Positions 1 to 4,977 of a stretch of 7,579 nucleotides of DNA are shown here, piece after piece (positions within the stretch are counted from its first letter, which is position 1; the number at the start of each line of letters is the position of its first letter). The position numbers and the translations under genes were made by a program. The notes below the pieces were generated by a model. The model saw nothing but the letters and a program-made list of their open reading frames with translations. It was not told the DNA's origin and did not search any database. The stretch is from RZYX01 sp036654375 (GTDB lineage: Bacteria > Bacillota > Clostridia > Oscillospirales > Acutalibacteraceae): positions 1 through 7,579 of the forward strand of contig JAVVSD010000027.1 of assembly GCA_036654375.1 (NCBI GenBank). Direction: 5' to 3'.

Positions 1-227
1 GACTAAACTCGTTTGTTCAACAAGCATAATACTATGAATTTGAAAGATGTGCAATAATCGTGGTTTGTATTCATCTTAATTCAAAGTGAGAAAGTCACAT
101 AAAGTATTATAAAATAAAGGCTTTTTAGCTATTTGCTTTCATACTGCTATAATCAGAAACGAACAAATGAGATTCTATTTTATAAGCTGTTTTTGCCCTC
201 TATTTTGAAGCAATAACCAAATAGGAT

Positions 228-247
228 TATACTATTCATATACTATT
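228..247 (+). repeat. Tandem 9-bp repeat TATACTATT, 11-bp period
   Basis: TATACTATT occurs at 228-236 and again at 239-247, an 11-bp period or about one helical turn. A third exact copy sits near the other end of the window at 7441-7449. Tn916-type integrases with an AP2-like N-terminal domain bind short direct repeats near element ends, so arm-type sites are one explanation. The motif is AT-rich and chance occurrence is possible. Confidence 0.4.
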
Positions 248-270
248 TATTTTAGGTGTATCACAAGAAG

Positions 271-358
271 AATCCAGATAACCTCAGATTCATTTTAGGA
301 TTTAGGATATAGAAAATATAGGCCATTAAATTAAAATCAATCTGGGGTTATTCTGGTT
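271..358. repeat. Imperfect inverted repeat, CCAGA/TAACCYCAGATT arms
   Basis: The left arm at 271-290 (CCAGA, TAACCTCAGATT) matches the reverse complement of 339-358 (CCAGA, TAACCCCAGATT) at 18 aligned positions, with one substitution and two single-base indels. The arms are separated by 48 bp. The TAACCYCAGAT core recurs on the plus strand at 3438-3448. In both places ATATAGGC follows 37-38 bp downstream (316-323; 3476-3483). This suggests paired binding sites for one element-encoded protein. Which protein is unknown. Confidence 0.55.
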
Positions 359-380
359 AATCAGAGGATAGGCCATCAAA
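318..380 (+). repeat. Direct repeat ATAGGCCATYAAA, two copies 50 bp apart
   Basis: ATAGGCCATTAAA (318-330) and ATAGGCCATCAAA (368-380) differ at one base and are exactly 50 bp apart. They interleave with the inverted repeat at 271-358. This supports a multi-site protein-binding region just upstream of the first promoter. Confidence 0.5.
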
Positions 381-431
381 ATGATAAAAATAAAATACAT
401 GAAAAAATATGATAAAAGATTAAAAAAGTAG

Positions 432-465
432 TGTACTTTACCGAAAATATGTGATATAATATAAT
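432..465 (+). promoter_or_regulatory. Promoter of the YdbC-like/Rep operon
   Basis: An extended -10 (TG at 452-453, TATAAT at 455-460) lies 17 bp downstream of TGTACT (432-437). A second overlapping TATAAT at 460-465 pairs at 17 bp with TTTACC (437-442). A 6-bp inverted repeat, AAAGTA-GTG-TACTTT (425-439), overlaps the -35 region and could be an operator. The same TGTACTTT-N12-TGNTATAAT layout recurs before the PH/SHOCT gene. Confidence 0.7.
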
Positions 466-495
466 CATAAATAAAAAAGGGCTACCTTTATATAA

Positions 496-516
496 ATGCT
501 ATTGATGAGCGAGTAA
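496..516 (+). CDS. Putative 6-codon leader peptide (MLLMSE)
   Basis: ATG CTA TTG ATG AGC GAG TAA follows an AAAGGG at 476-481, with a longer than ideal 14-nt spacing. The stop codon lies inside the 5' arm of the terminator hairpin (507-521). A ribosome translating or pausing here would therefore cover that arm and prevent termination. The arrangement is that of a translation-controlled attenuator such as those before some antibiotic-response genes. No expression evidence exists, and an ORF this short can arise by chance. Confidence 0.35.
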   Translation: MLLMSE

Positions 517-551
517 CCAGATGGATTGATTCTGGTAACTGGCTCTTTTTT
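507..551 (+). terminator. Intrinsic terminator in the leader (attenuator)
   Basis: Bases 507-521 pair with 531-545 in a 15-position stem, with two 1x1 mismatches and a 9-nt loop, followed directly by six T (546-551). It sits between the promoter and the YdbC-like start codon, so it must be bypassed for that operon to be expressed. An upstream leader segment (473-483, AAAAAAGGGCT) can pair with 541-551 over 11 positions including two G-U pairs. That would compete with the terminator and offers an antitermination fold. Confidence 0.7.
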
Positions 552-588
552 GTTGCCTAAAAACATTTCAACGAAAGGAATTGATAAG

Positions 589-828
589 ATGGATACGAAC
601 AAAATCCCATACGATGTTATCTCTCATGTAGGTAACATTTCAGAGAAAAACAATTATACAAAGGAAGTCAATTTAATCTCATGGTCTGGTCGTGAAGCTG
701 TTTACGACATCAGAGGTTTTAGAGTTGGCAAGGACGGATTCAAATACCCTCTCAAAGGAATCTCAATGGAAAAGGCAGATTTGATTGCACTTAGAGATTT
801 GCTAATAAACGCAGATTTGGGGGTGTAA
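589..828 (+). CDS. YdbC/PC4-family ssDNA-binding protein
   Basis: This 79-aa protein resembles the bacterial PC4-like YdbC family, small proteins that bind single-stranded DNA and are common in Firmicutes and their mobile elements. The characteristic segment is visible: HVGNIS (13-18), then KEVNLISWSGRE (25-36) and YDIRGF (39-44), ending in a helix with KGISMEKADLIALRDLL (56-72). I place the start at 589 because AAAGGA (574-579) lies 9 nt upstream. The longer in-frame start at 526 lies inside the terminator hairpin and has no ribosome binding site. The next gene starts 3 nt after the stop, so the two are almost certainly co-translated. A role in protecting ssDNA during replication or transfer of the element is inference from the family and from the Rep-like neighbour. 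Expression is probably gated by the attenuator upstream. Confidence 0.8.
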   Translation: MDTNKIPYDVISHVGNISEKNNYTKEVNLISWSGREAVYDIRGFRVGKDGFKYPLKGISMEKADLIALRDLLINADLGV

Positions 829-831
829 ACA

Positions 832-1830
832 ATGACCCAACGAAAAACACGAATGGTAAGAGATAACTCAAAGCAAGGAACAGATTGCTACACATTTGAG
901 GTTGTCTTTCAAGGGGAATTGAAGAATCTACCTAAACAACCCTTAATTAACGACCAAGGCAGAAAATATGGAACTGTTGAGGTAAAGGACGGTAAAGCAA
1001 CCGTTGCTTTGGTGTTACCACAGTTTGTAAGAGATAGTAATGTGCAACCATTTACCCTTATGGATTCAATCTATTTGGAAATCATCAAGAACGATTGTGA
1101 AAAACAGCTAAAGCAACTTTTGGGTGCAGAGCTAAACAGCAAAGTTAAATCTATCGAGTGCAATATCACACAGAAAGTAAGTGGCAATGCAACACAGTCA
1201 GATGTATTGAATTTGTTAAGTCATGCGTTCCTATCTTCGGAGCGTGACAACATTAAATATGTCGGTGCAAATAAGCGTTGTCGATTAAAGGAAGAAACAC
1301 ATACAGTAATTGCTCGTAGACCCCACTACTACATTCTCAAAGCCTATGATAAAACAGAACAGCAAAAAATGGAATTGAAAAAAGAAAACAAAAGCACAGA
1401 TACCGTACCAGACGGATTGCTGAGAATTGAAATTATTATGGTGGAAAGAACGATTGATAAACTCTTTGGGGACAAGATAAGCTTTTCCGACATTCTCACA
1501 AAGGACAGCCTAATTATGATTCTACGAGAATACAAACGAATATTTTGTGAGGATATTATTGATGTACAGGTTAAGCAATATCTGAATGCTTGTGTGTTGC
1601 ACCTTATTGAATCTTTGTGTGATACTGAAACACCTCTTGCGACAATCGCAAAAGAACGGGAAATGATAGCTGATAAAGAGGTGTTAAGAAAGGCTCTTAA
1701 AAAATGGCAAACATTAAGAGGAAAATCAAACCACAATCTTTTAAGGGATTCTGAATTTTATGCAAGCAAGTACGATTTACCGCAAAATGTACTTTTAACG
1801 CTTCATGATTTTAAGGTGGCTTGCGGATAA
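832..1830 (+). CDS. Probable replication initiation protein (phage/plasmid gene II/X-like)
   Basis: This 332-aa soluble protein shows the pattern of phage/plasmid rolling-circle replication proteins of the II/X type. A strand with IECNIT (108-113) is followed by YYILKAYDKTEQ (166-177), a linker rich in K and E, and LLRIEIIMVERTIDKLFG (196-213). In that family the Y-D-K and L-R-I-E blocks lie in the replication domain. The C-terminal third is helical with no recognised motif. The start at 832 is supported by a G-rich ribosome binding site (GGGGGTG) overlapping the end of the preceding gene. It would nick the element's origin and recruit host replication, and its ssDNA product would suit the neighbouring PC4-like protein. 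The assignment rests on recalled motif order, without an alignment. It could instead be a Rep_trans-like or uncharacterised DNA-processing protein. Confidence 0.5.
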   Translation: MTQRKTRMVRDNSKQGTDCYTFEVVFQGELKNLPKQPLINDQGRKYGTVEVKDGKATVALVLPQFVRDSNVQPFTLMDSIYLEIIKNDCEKQLKQLLGAELNSKVKSIECNITQKVSGNATQSDVLNLLSHAFLSSERDNIKYVGANKRCRLKEETHTVIARRPHYYILKAYDKTEQQKMELKKENKSTDTVPDGLLRIEIIMVERTIDKLFGDKISFSDILTKDSLIMILREYKRIFCEDIIDVQVKQYLNACVLHLIESLCDTETPLATIAKEREMIADKEVLRKALKKWQTLRGKSNHNLLRDSEFYASKYDLPQNVLLTLHDFKVACG

Positions 1831-2056
1831 AGTTTTCTGTTTAATATTACTCATAATTTGAGTAAAAAGAGGCAGAAAGTTTTGAATGTGTTATTTGGCA
1901 AAATGCTTTGTAAAACCACAATCACAACCTGTCAAATAGATTTTACAGAGGATTAGAGCAAAATGAGAAGTTCAAATTCTGTCCTACTTCTTGGAATATA
2001 AAGTAGACAGATACCATAACAGCTATCAACGCAATAACAACAAAGGAGGGATTGTC
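1831..2056. other. Intergenic region with small hairpins
   Basis: No coding sequence is supported in these 226 bases. A 7-bp AT-rich hairpin (TTACTCA 1847-1853, TGAGTAA 1859-1865) lies just after the Rep gene but lacks a T tract, so it is a weak terminator at best. Near the right end, AGAAGT/ACTTCT (1966-1971, 1986-1991) and CTACTT/AAGTAG (1984-1989, 2001-2006) are alternative stems sharing the same bases. I found no convincing promoter for the downstream operon. Confidence 0.5.
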
Positions 2057-2266
2057 GTGCAGATAGAAACCATTAGAGCAGATATTAAATTAAAGCACAA
2101 GCCACATAATGGCACACAAGCGTATAATCTGCTTATTGAATCGCTCAAAGCAGAGATTGAAGAAAAGCAAACCATTCTTTCTGAATTGTGTACACCAGAT
2201 GTAAAGGCACAATTTATTAAAGACTGGAAACCTGCAATAAGGAGTGTGTCAGTATATGACGTATAA
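2057..2266 (+). CDS. Small unknown protein, first gene of the DUF5681 operon
   Basis: This 69-aa hypothetical protein starts at GTG 2057. An excellent ribosome binding site, AAAGGAGGG (2042-2050), ends 6 nt before it. The longer in-frame ATG at 1991 has no such site and would translate through the ribosome binding site itself. The middle (about residues 22-45, with AYNLLIESLKAEIEEKQTIL) is strongly helical and may form a short coiled coil. There is no Cys pattern, membrane segment or signal peptide. I do not recognise the family. The next gene begins 17 nt after the stop with its own ribosome binding site, so this is the lead gene of a four-gene transcription unit ending at 3410. Its function should be read together with those neighbours. 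Confidence 0.7.
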   Translation: MQIETIRADIKLKHKPHNGTQAYNLLIESLKAEIEEKQTILSELCTPDVKAQFIKDWKPAIRSVSVYDV

Positions 2267-2283
2267 AGGAGTGTGATTTTGAT

Positions 2284-2640
2284 ATGTCTTTTCAGAAAGG
2301 CAAGAGTGGTAACCCACAAGGCAGGCCAAAGCAAACGGCAGAGCAAAAATCACAAAAGGAAGAATTTCAAACACTATTGAGGGCATCCACGATTGACGCT
2401 CTGCAAAGCATAATTCAGATTGCCAATGATAGATACAGCAAGGACCGATTTAACGCTTGCAAGTTCATCATTGAAAAAGCCTATGGTGCCAATACAGCTT
2501 TTCTGTTAGACGGTAGTGAAGAATCAGCCCCTATTGTGATTGAAGTGGTACCACACAGAATGGATAGAAACGAAGAAGATAAAGCATGGGAAGCAGAATG
2601 GAACTCTGCCCCAGAAAGCGAGGACGACAATGATAGTTAA
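2284..2640 (+). CDS. DUF5681 domain-containing protein (small-terminase-like?)
   Basis: This 118-aa protein opens with the hallmark FQKGKSGNPQGRPK (3-16) of the DUF5681 family. A helical region follows (26-48), then KDRFNACKFIIEKAYG (53-68), where the family has an R..A...l..rayG-like block. The C-terminal tail is acidic (from about 98). Family members are common in phages and integrated elements, often near packaging genes, but no biochemical function is established to my knowledge. A small-terminase-like role is only a hypothesis. The ribosome binding site AAAGGAG (2265-2271) overlaps the end of the preceding gene, with a rather long 12-nt spacing to ATG 2284. The 3' end overlaps the next gene by 11 nt, which points to translational coupling. 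Confidence 0.75.
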   Translation: MSFQKGKSGNPQGRPKQTAEQKSQKEEFQTLLRASTIDALQSIIQIANDRYSKDRFNACKFIIEKAYGANTAFLLDGSEESAPIVIEVVPHRMDRNEEDKAWEAEWNSAPESEDDNDS

Positions 2641-2767
2641 AATTACAAATGGTGTCCTTACCACAGAAGTTACGAAAGGTGCTTTTGATAGTATGTATGC
2701 CAAGCAAGGATTTACGATAATTGAAAATATTAAAGAAACCGAAGATGATTCGGAACAGGAGGATTAA
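2630..2767 (+). CDS. 45-aa phage-connector-like small protein
   Basis: This 45-aa protein starts at ATG 2630 inside the end of the DUF5681 gene (11-nt overlap), with GAGG at 2620-2623 as ribosome binding site. The longer in-frame start at 2540 lies deep in the preceding gene and has no such support. The sequence is a short beta-rich stretch (MIVKITNGVLTTEV), a helix (KGAFDSMYAKQG) and FTII, ending in an acidic tail. This layout resembles small proteins in phage head-gene clusters that carry a valine-rich strand, an 'a..vy...Gf..i' core and an acidic end. The likeness is general and I would not assign a function from it. The next gene starts 4 nt after the stop, using an AGGAGG within this gene's last codons. 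Confidence 0.65.
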   Translation: MIVKITNGVLTTEVTKGAFDSMYAKQGFTIIENIKETEDDSEQED

Positions 2768-2771
2768 GACA

Positions 2772-3410
2772 ATGGCTAATATGAGTTTTATTGAGCAGTA
2801 TAACAAATTGTTCAGTCTAATTGAAAAGGCTGGCAACGATACGGATATGACAAATCTCTACCCTACGATTAAGAAGTTCGTTACTGATTATGAATCGGTT
2901 GATAAAACTGCAACAGATCGTATCTATACCAAGTTTGCAGATAAAATGCAGGGTATGCTTGAAGAAAATGATTTTGTGTATCAGCGTATGAATAATAAGG
3001 TTGAAGAAATTCGCAATCGTCAGTATGACTTTGCAGGAGAAACAGACACCACACAAGCAGTACAGAGTAAAGTGCTTCAGCTTATGGCTGAATTGCCCAA
3101 GACTAAAACGACTTCCAACGCAAACCAGATTATCAATAAGTTAAATGCTACTATTGCTACTGGTGTTATTGGTAGCAAAGCAGTTTTGGAATTGCTGAAA
3201 TACCCTGCTTACATTGATATGATTACCGAAACAGTGAAACAGCACGCATTTGCAGGAAGTAAGACACCGGCACAGCAGGCATTTGATAATCTCAAGGATT
3301 CAGAATTGAATGAAGCTACAAAGGCTCTCACTTCTGTGTATATGCAAGGCTTTCATCTTAGAAAGCTCAATGAAAAGGTAAGCAAATCCAAAACGATTAT
3401 GGCATGGTAA
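2772..3410 (+). CDS. Unknown 212-aa protein, last gene of the DUF5681 operon
   Basis: I do not recognise this family. The start at 2772 is chosen because AGGAGGA (2757-2763) is 8 nt upstream; the longer frame from 2721 would overlap the previous gene and lacks a ribosome binding site. The protein is 212 aa, hydrophilic and mainly helical, without signal peptide, transmembrane segment or Cys cluster. A Gln/Thr-rich part (about 95-125) separates two helical halves. The C-terminus is basic (HLRKLNEKVSKSKTIMAW). It shares an operon with the DUF5681 and 45-aa proteins. By position it could be a structural, scaffold-like or interference protein of a phage-derived module, but nothing in the sequence shows this directly. 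The gene is followed by the CCAGA repeat cluster rather than by a terminator with a T tract. Confidence 0.75.
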   Translation: MANMSFIEQYNKLFSLIEKAGNDTDMTNLYPTIKKFVTDYESVDKTATDRIYTKFADKMQGMLEENDFVYQRMNNKVEEIRNRQYDFAGETDTTQAVQSKVLQLMAELPKTKTTSNANQIINKLNATIATGVIGSKAVLELLKYPAYIDMITETVKQHAFAGSKTPAQQAFDNLKDSELNEATKALTSVYMQGFHLRKLNEKVSKSKTIMAW

Positions 3411-3421
3411 TAGGTACATCA

Positions 3422-3524
3422 CCAGAGTAAACAGGATTAACCCCAGATGAACGGAAAGATATTTATTAAGGATTTATATAGGCTTACACAATAAGCCACC
3501 AGAAGTCAACCAGAGTATTCCAGA
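3422..3524 (+). repeat. Helically phased CCAGA motif cluster
   Basis: CCAGA occurs on the same strand at 3422, 3443, 3499, 3510 and 3520, with a near copy (ACAGG) at 3431. Spacings are 21 (two steps of about 10.5), 56, 11 and 10 bp, so most sites fall on the same face of the helix. TAACCCCAGAT (3438-3448) and ATATAGGC (3476-3483) match the repeats at 271-370. This looks like a cooperative protein-binding array such as iterons, arm-type sites or a centromere-like site. Confidence 0.55.
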
Positions 3525-3636
3525 GAATAATCATAAATTGAGAATAAATGTAAATAGGTCGCTATGATTAGCCCAGTGTCCAAGGTTGGAGCAAAACATA
3601 AACATGGGCAATCAGTACAACAGTTCAGTCGAATTT

Positions 3637-3667
3637 GTATTGTGCCCCTTCAAGAAAGGGTGCATAC
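3637..3667 (+). promoter_or_regulatory. Hairpin sequestering the xis ribosome binding site
   Basis: GTAT (3637-3640) pairs with ATAC (3664-3667). Inside, bases 3642-3650 pair with 3656-3663 (CCC with GGG, TT with AA, plus two G-U pairs), with single-base bulges at 3641 and 3648 and a five-base loop. The paired 3' side contains the likely xis ribosome binding site AAAGGG (3655-3660), 10 nt before ATG 3671. The fold would limit translation initiation on a free transcript. Confidence 0.45.
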
Positions 3668-3670
3668 AAA

Positions 3671-3870
3671 ATGAAAAATGCAAATAATGAAGCTACTATT
3701 GAGGTAGCAAAAGAAGTCGTAATTAAGAAACTGCCTAAAATGATGTCGATTCAAGAAGTAATGAACGAAACAGGCTTTTCATACAGGCATTTGTGGATGT
3801 TATGTAAAACAAATAAGATTGTGCATATCAGAGCAGGTGCAAAATACCTTATTAACTTTGACAAATTCAT
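3671..3870 (+). CDS. xis: Excisionase-like MerR/HTH_17 protein, 3' end lost in gap
   Basis: Sixty-six residues are readable before the run of N. A basic N-terminal segment is followed by MSIQEVMNETGFSYRHLWMLC and an end with KIVHIRAGAKYLINFDKF. This is the winged-helix (MerR-like, HTH_17) layout of excisionases that bend DNA and steer a tyrosine integrase toward excision. Family members in Tn916-like elements are about 65-90 aa, so probably only 10-20 residues are missing. The start at 3671 follows AAAGGG (3655-3660); the longer frame from 3635 would begin upstream of the hairpin. In related elements xis normally sits directly before int. Here the gap, a Cys-rich gene and a serine recombinase lie between them. 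Translation may be restrained by the hairpin over the ribosome binding site. Confidence 0.75.
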
Positions 3871-3970
3871 NNNNNNNNNNNNNNNNNNNNNNNNNNNNNN
3901 NNNNNNNNNNNNNNNNNNNNNNNNNNNNNNNNNNNNNNNNNNNNNNNNNNNNNNNNNNNNNNNNNNNNNN
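3871..3970. other. Assembly gap of 100 N
   Basis: Exactly 100 N interrupt the xis gene. A round 100 is the usual placeholder for a scaffold gap of unknown length, so the true distance, and whether further genes are missing, cannot be known from this window. Reading frames that cross it are not meaningful. Confidence 0.95.
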
Positions 3971-3972
3971 TG

Positions 3973-4096
3973 GTATCAGAATTTATAAAAATTGATACTA
4001 CTCAAAAAGCAATCACAAAGAGTATCGAAAAGCTATGCAAAACATATTTGATAATTCTCAAAAGAAGTGTTGTACATTTTGATACCAGCCTGATAC
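3973..4096. repeat. Cluster of GATAC/GTATC motifs
   Basis: Five copies of GATAC in either orientation occur in about 125 bp: GTATC at 3973-3977 and 4022-4026, GATAC at 3994-3998, 4081-4085 and 4092-4096. TGGTATCA (3971-3978) is the exact inverse of TGATACCA (4080-4087). The cluster lies between xis and the recombinase genes, where integrase, excisionase or regulator binding sites could be expected. No gene is supported in 3971-4151. Confidence 0.45.
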
Positions 4097-4151
4097 GATA
4101 GATATGGAAACAAACATACATTCGTTAAATTCTTAGGAAAGAGGTGCTTTT

Positions 4152-4337
4152 ATGAGCTTAGAGGAAAAATGGAAGCATGACAGGCTGGTATTCAATCTAA
4201 TAACAAATGCAGATATGGTTTGTGTTGATTGTGAATATCGCTTTGATTGTGTTGATAAGTGCTTAGTATATGAGCAAAAGCCAGATAATGTGTTGAATGG
4301 TGGTCCATGCGATTCATACGAGGTGGAAACCTTATGA
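4152..4337 (+). CDS. Cys-rich 61-aa protein, possible metal-binding
   Basis: This small protein has five cysteines in the pattern C-x2-C-x5-C-x3-C-x15-C (residues 24, 27, 33, 37 and 53), the last in GGPCDSYE. Such spacing suggests a zinc- or iron-sulfur-binding fold, but I do not recognise the family and the metal is inference. The ribosome binding site AGGAAAGAGG (4135-4144) is 7 nt before the ATG. The stop codon overlaps the start of the serine recombinase (ATGA at 4334-4337), so the two are translationally coupled and the protein may act with that recombinase. The N-terminal 20 residues are helical and charged. It is too small to be an enzyme; an adaptor or regulator is more plausible. Confidence 0.65.
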   Translation: MSLEEKWKHDRLVFNLITNADMVCVDCEYRFDCVDKCLVYEQKPDNVLNGGPCDSYEVETL

Positions 4338-4975
4338 AGTATGTAGCATATCACAGGACAAGCACCAAAGAACAACATCTTGATAGAGGTATTGCAGAAA
4401 TCACAAAGTATTGCAATGACAACAGCATTCCATTGTATAAGAGTAAAGTTTACACAGACCAACGGACAGGCAAGGACTTTGACAGACCACGCTATCAAAT
4501 GCTGAAAGAGGAAATCTTAGAATCTGGCGATATTCTTATCGTTACAGAACTGGACAGGCTCGGCAGGAACAAAGAAGCTACATTAAAGGAATTGCGATTC
4601 TTCCATGATAACAATATCCGTGTTATGGTGTTGGAATTGCCTACTACCCTGTTAGACCTATCTGTTATGGAAAACGCTATTGCTATCATGATGTTAGAAA
4701 CAATCAATAATATGATGATTGAGCTATATGCAAGCATGGCACAAGCTGAAATTGAAAAAAGAGAAACACGACAAAGGGAAGGCATTGATGCTAAAAAGGC
4801 TCGTGGCGATTGGGATAATTACGGTAGGCCAAGAGTAATGGACCTTGAAGCATTTTCACAGGAATACCGCTTAGTACAGCAAGGAAAGAAACGTCCTTTT
4901 GAACTGATGAAAGAATTAGGAATGACGAAACCCACCTTTTATCGTTACAAAAATCTAATTGAGAAAGGGTGTTAA
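4334..4975 (+). CDS. Serine recombinase (resolvase/invertase family)
   Basis: This 213-aa protein has the catalytic domain of small serine recombinases, which cut DNA through a 5'-phosphoserine link and resolve or invert sites. It starts KYVAYHRTSTKEQ with the nucleophile Ser10 and Arg8. YTDQRTG-x4-RP (40-52) and ELDRLGRN (72-79) supply Asp74, Arg75 and Arg78. The long helix leading to the DNA-binding part is visible (AQAEIEKRETRQREG). The last 30 residues (FELMKELGMTKPTFYRYK) form a resolvase-type helix-turn-helix. The length is normal for resolvases and too short for large transposon integrases. The start at 4334 has GAGGTGG upstream and overlaps the preceding stop; the frame from 4307 lacks this. 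It could resolve multimers or cointegrates of the replicating element, or invert a segment. No matching resolution site is evident. Confidence 0.9.
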   Translation: MKYVAYHRTSTKEQHLDRGIAEITKYCNDNSIPLYKSKVYTDQRTGKDFDRPRYQMLKEEILESGDILIVTELDRLGRNKEATLKELRFFHDNNIRVMVLELPTTLLDLSVMENAIAIMMLETINNMMIELYASMAQAEIEKRETRQREGIDAKKARGDWDNYGRPRVMDLEAFSQEYRLVQQGKKRPFELMKELGMTKPTFYRYKNLIEKGC

Positions 4976-4977
4976 AA

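Larger units (their letters stand above)
1..430. other. Gene-free left flank with short repeats
   Basis: I see no credible coding sequence in these AT-rich bases; the small ATG frames stop within a few codons and lack ribosome binding sites. The stretch holds a tandem pair of TATACTATT (228-236 and 239-247), an imperfect inverted repeat (271-290 versus 339-358) and a repeated ATAGGCCATYAAA (318-330 and 368-380), listed separately. The position upstream of a replication-type operon would suit a replication origin, an integrase arm region or a regulatory region. None of these is proven. Confidence 0.6.
3411..3670. other. Non-coding region between the DUF5681 operon and xis
   Basis: These 260 bases hold no supported gene. 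From left to right they contain the phased CCAGA cluster (3422-3524), a 6-bp hairpin GGCTTA/TAAGCC (3481-3497), an imperfect inverted repeat GATTAGCCCA/TGGGCAATC (3566-3575, 3605-3613) and the hairpin over the xis ribosome binding site. The density of short symmetric elements suggests a regulatory or recombination/replication control region. Confidence 0.6.

Noticed and set aside
526..588. Longer start of the YdbC-like gene at 526
   Set aside because: It lies in the loop and 3' arm of the terminator hairpin and has no ribosome binding site; ATG 589 has a good one.
1344..1736. Minus-strand open frame opposite the Rep gene
   Set aside because: It overlaps a well-supported plus-strand gene, lacks a ribosome binding site context, and its Ser/Ile/Leu-rich translation is typical of an antisense shadow. 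The other minus-strand frames opposite plus-strand genes were dismissed for the same reason.
1847..1865. AT-rich 7-bp hairpin after the Rep gene as terminator
   Set aside because: No T tract follows on either strand, so it is not called a terminator.
1991..2056. Upstream ATG extension of the 69-aa gene
   Set aside because: It would read through the strong AAAGGAGGG site that belongs to GTG 2057.
3971..3988. Apparent end of xis after the gap (WYQNL then stop)
   Set aside because: The frame depends on the 100 N being the true length, which is unlikely.
4969..4977. GTG start of the integrase at 4969
   Set aside because: It overlaps the ribosome binding site; ATG 4978 has correct spacing and the family-like start MASLKR.
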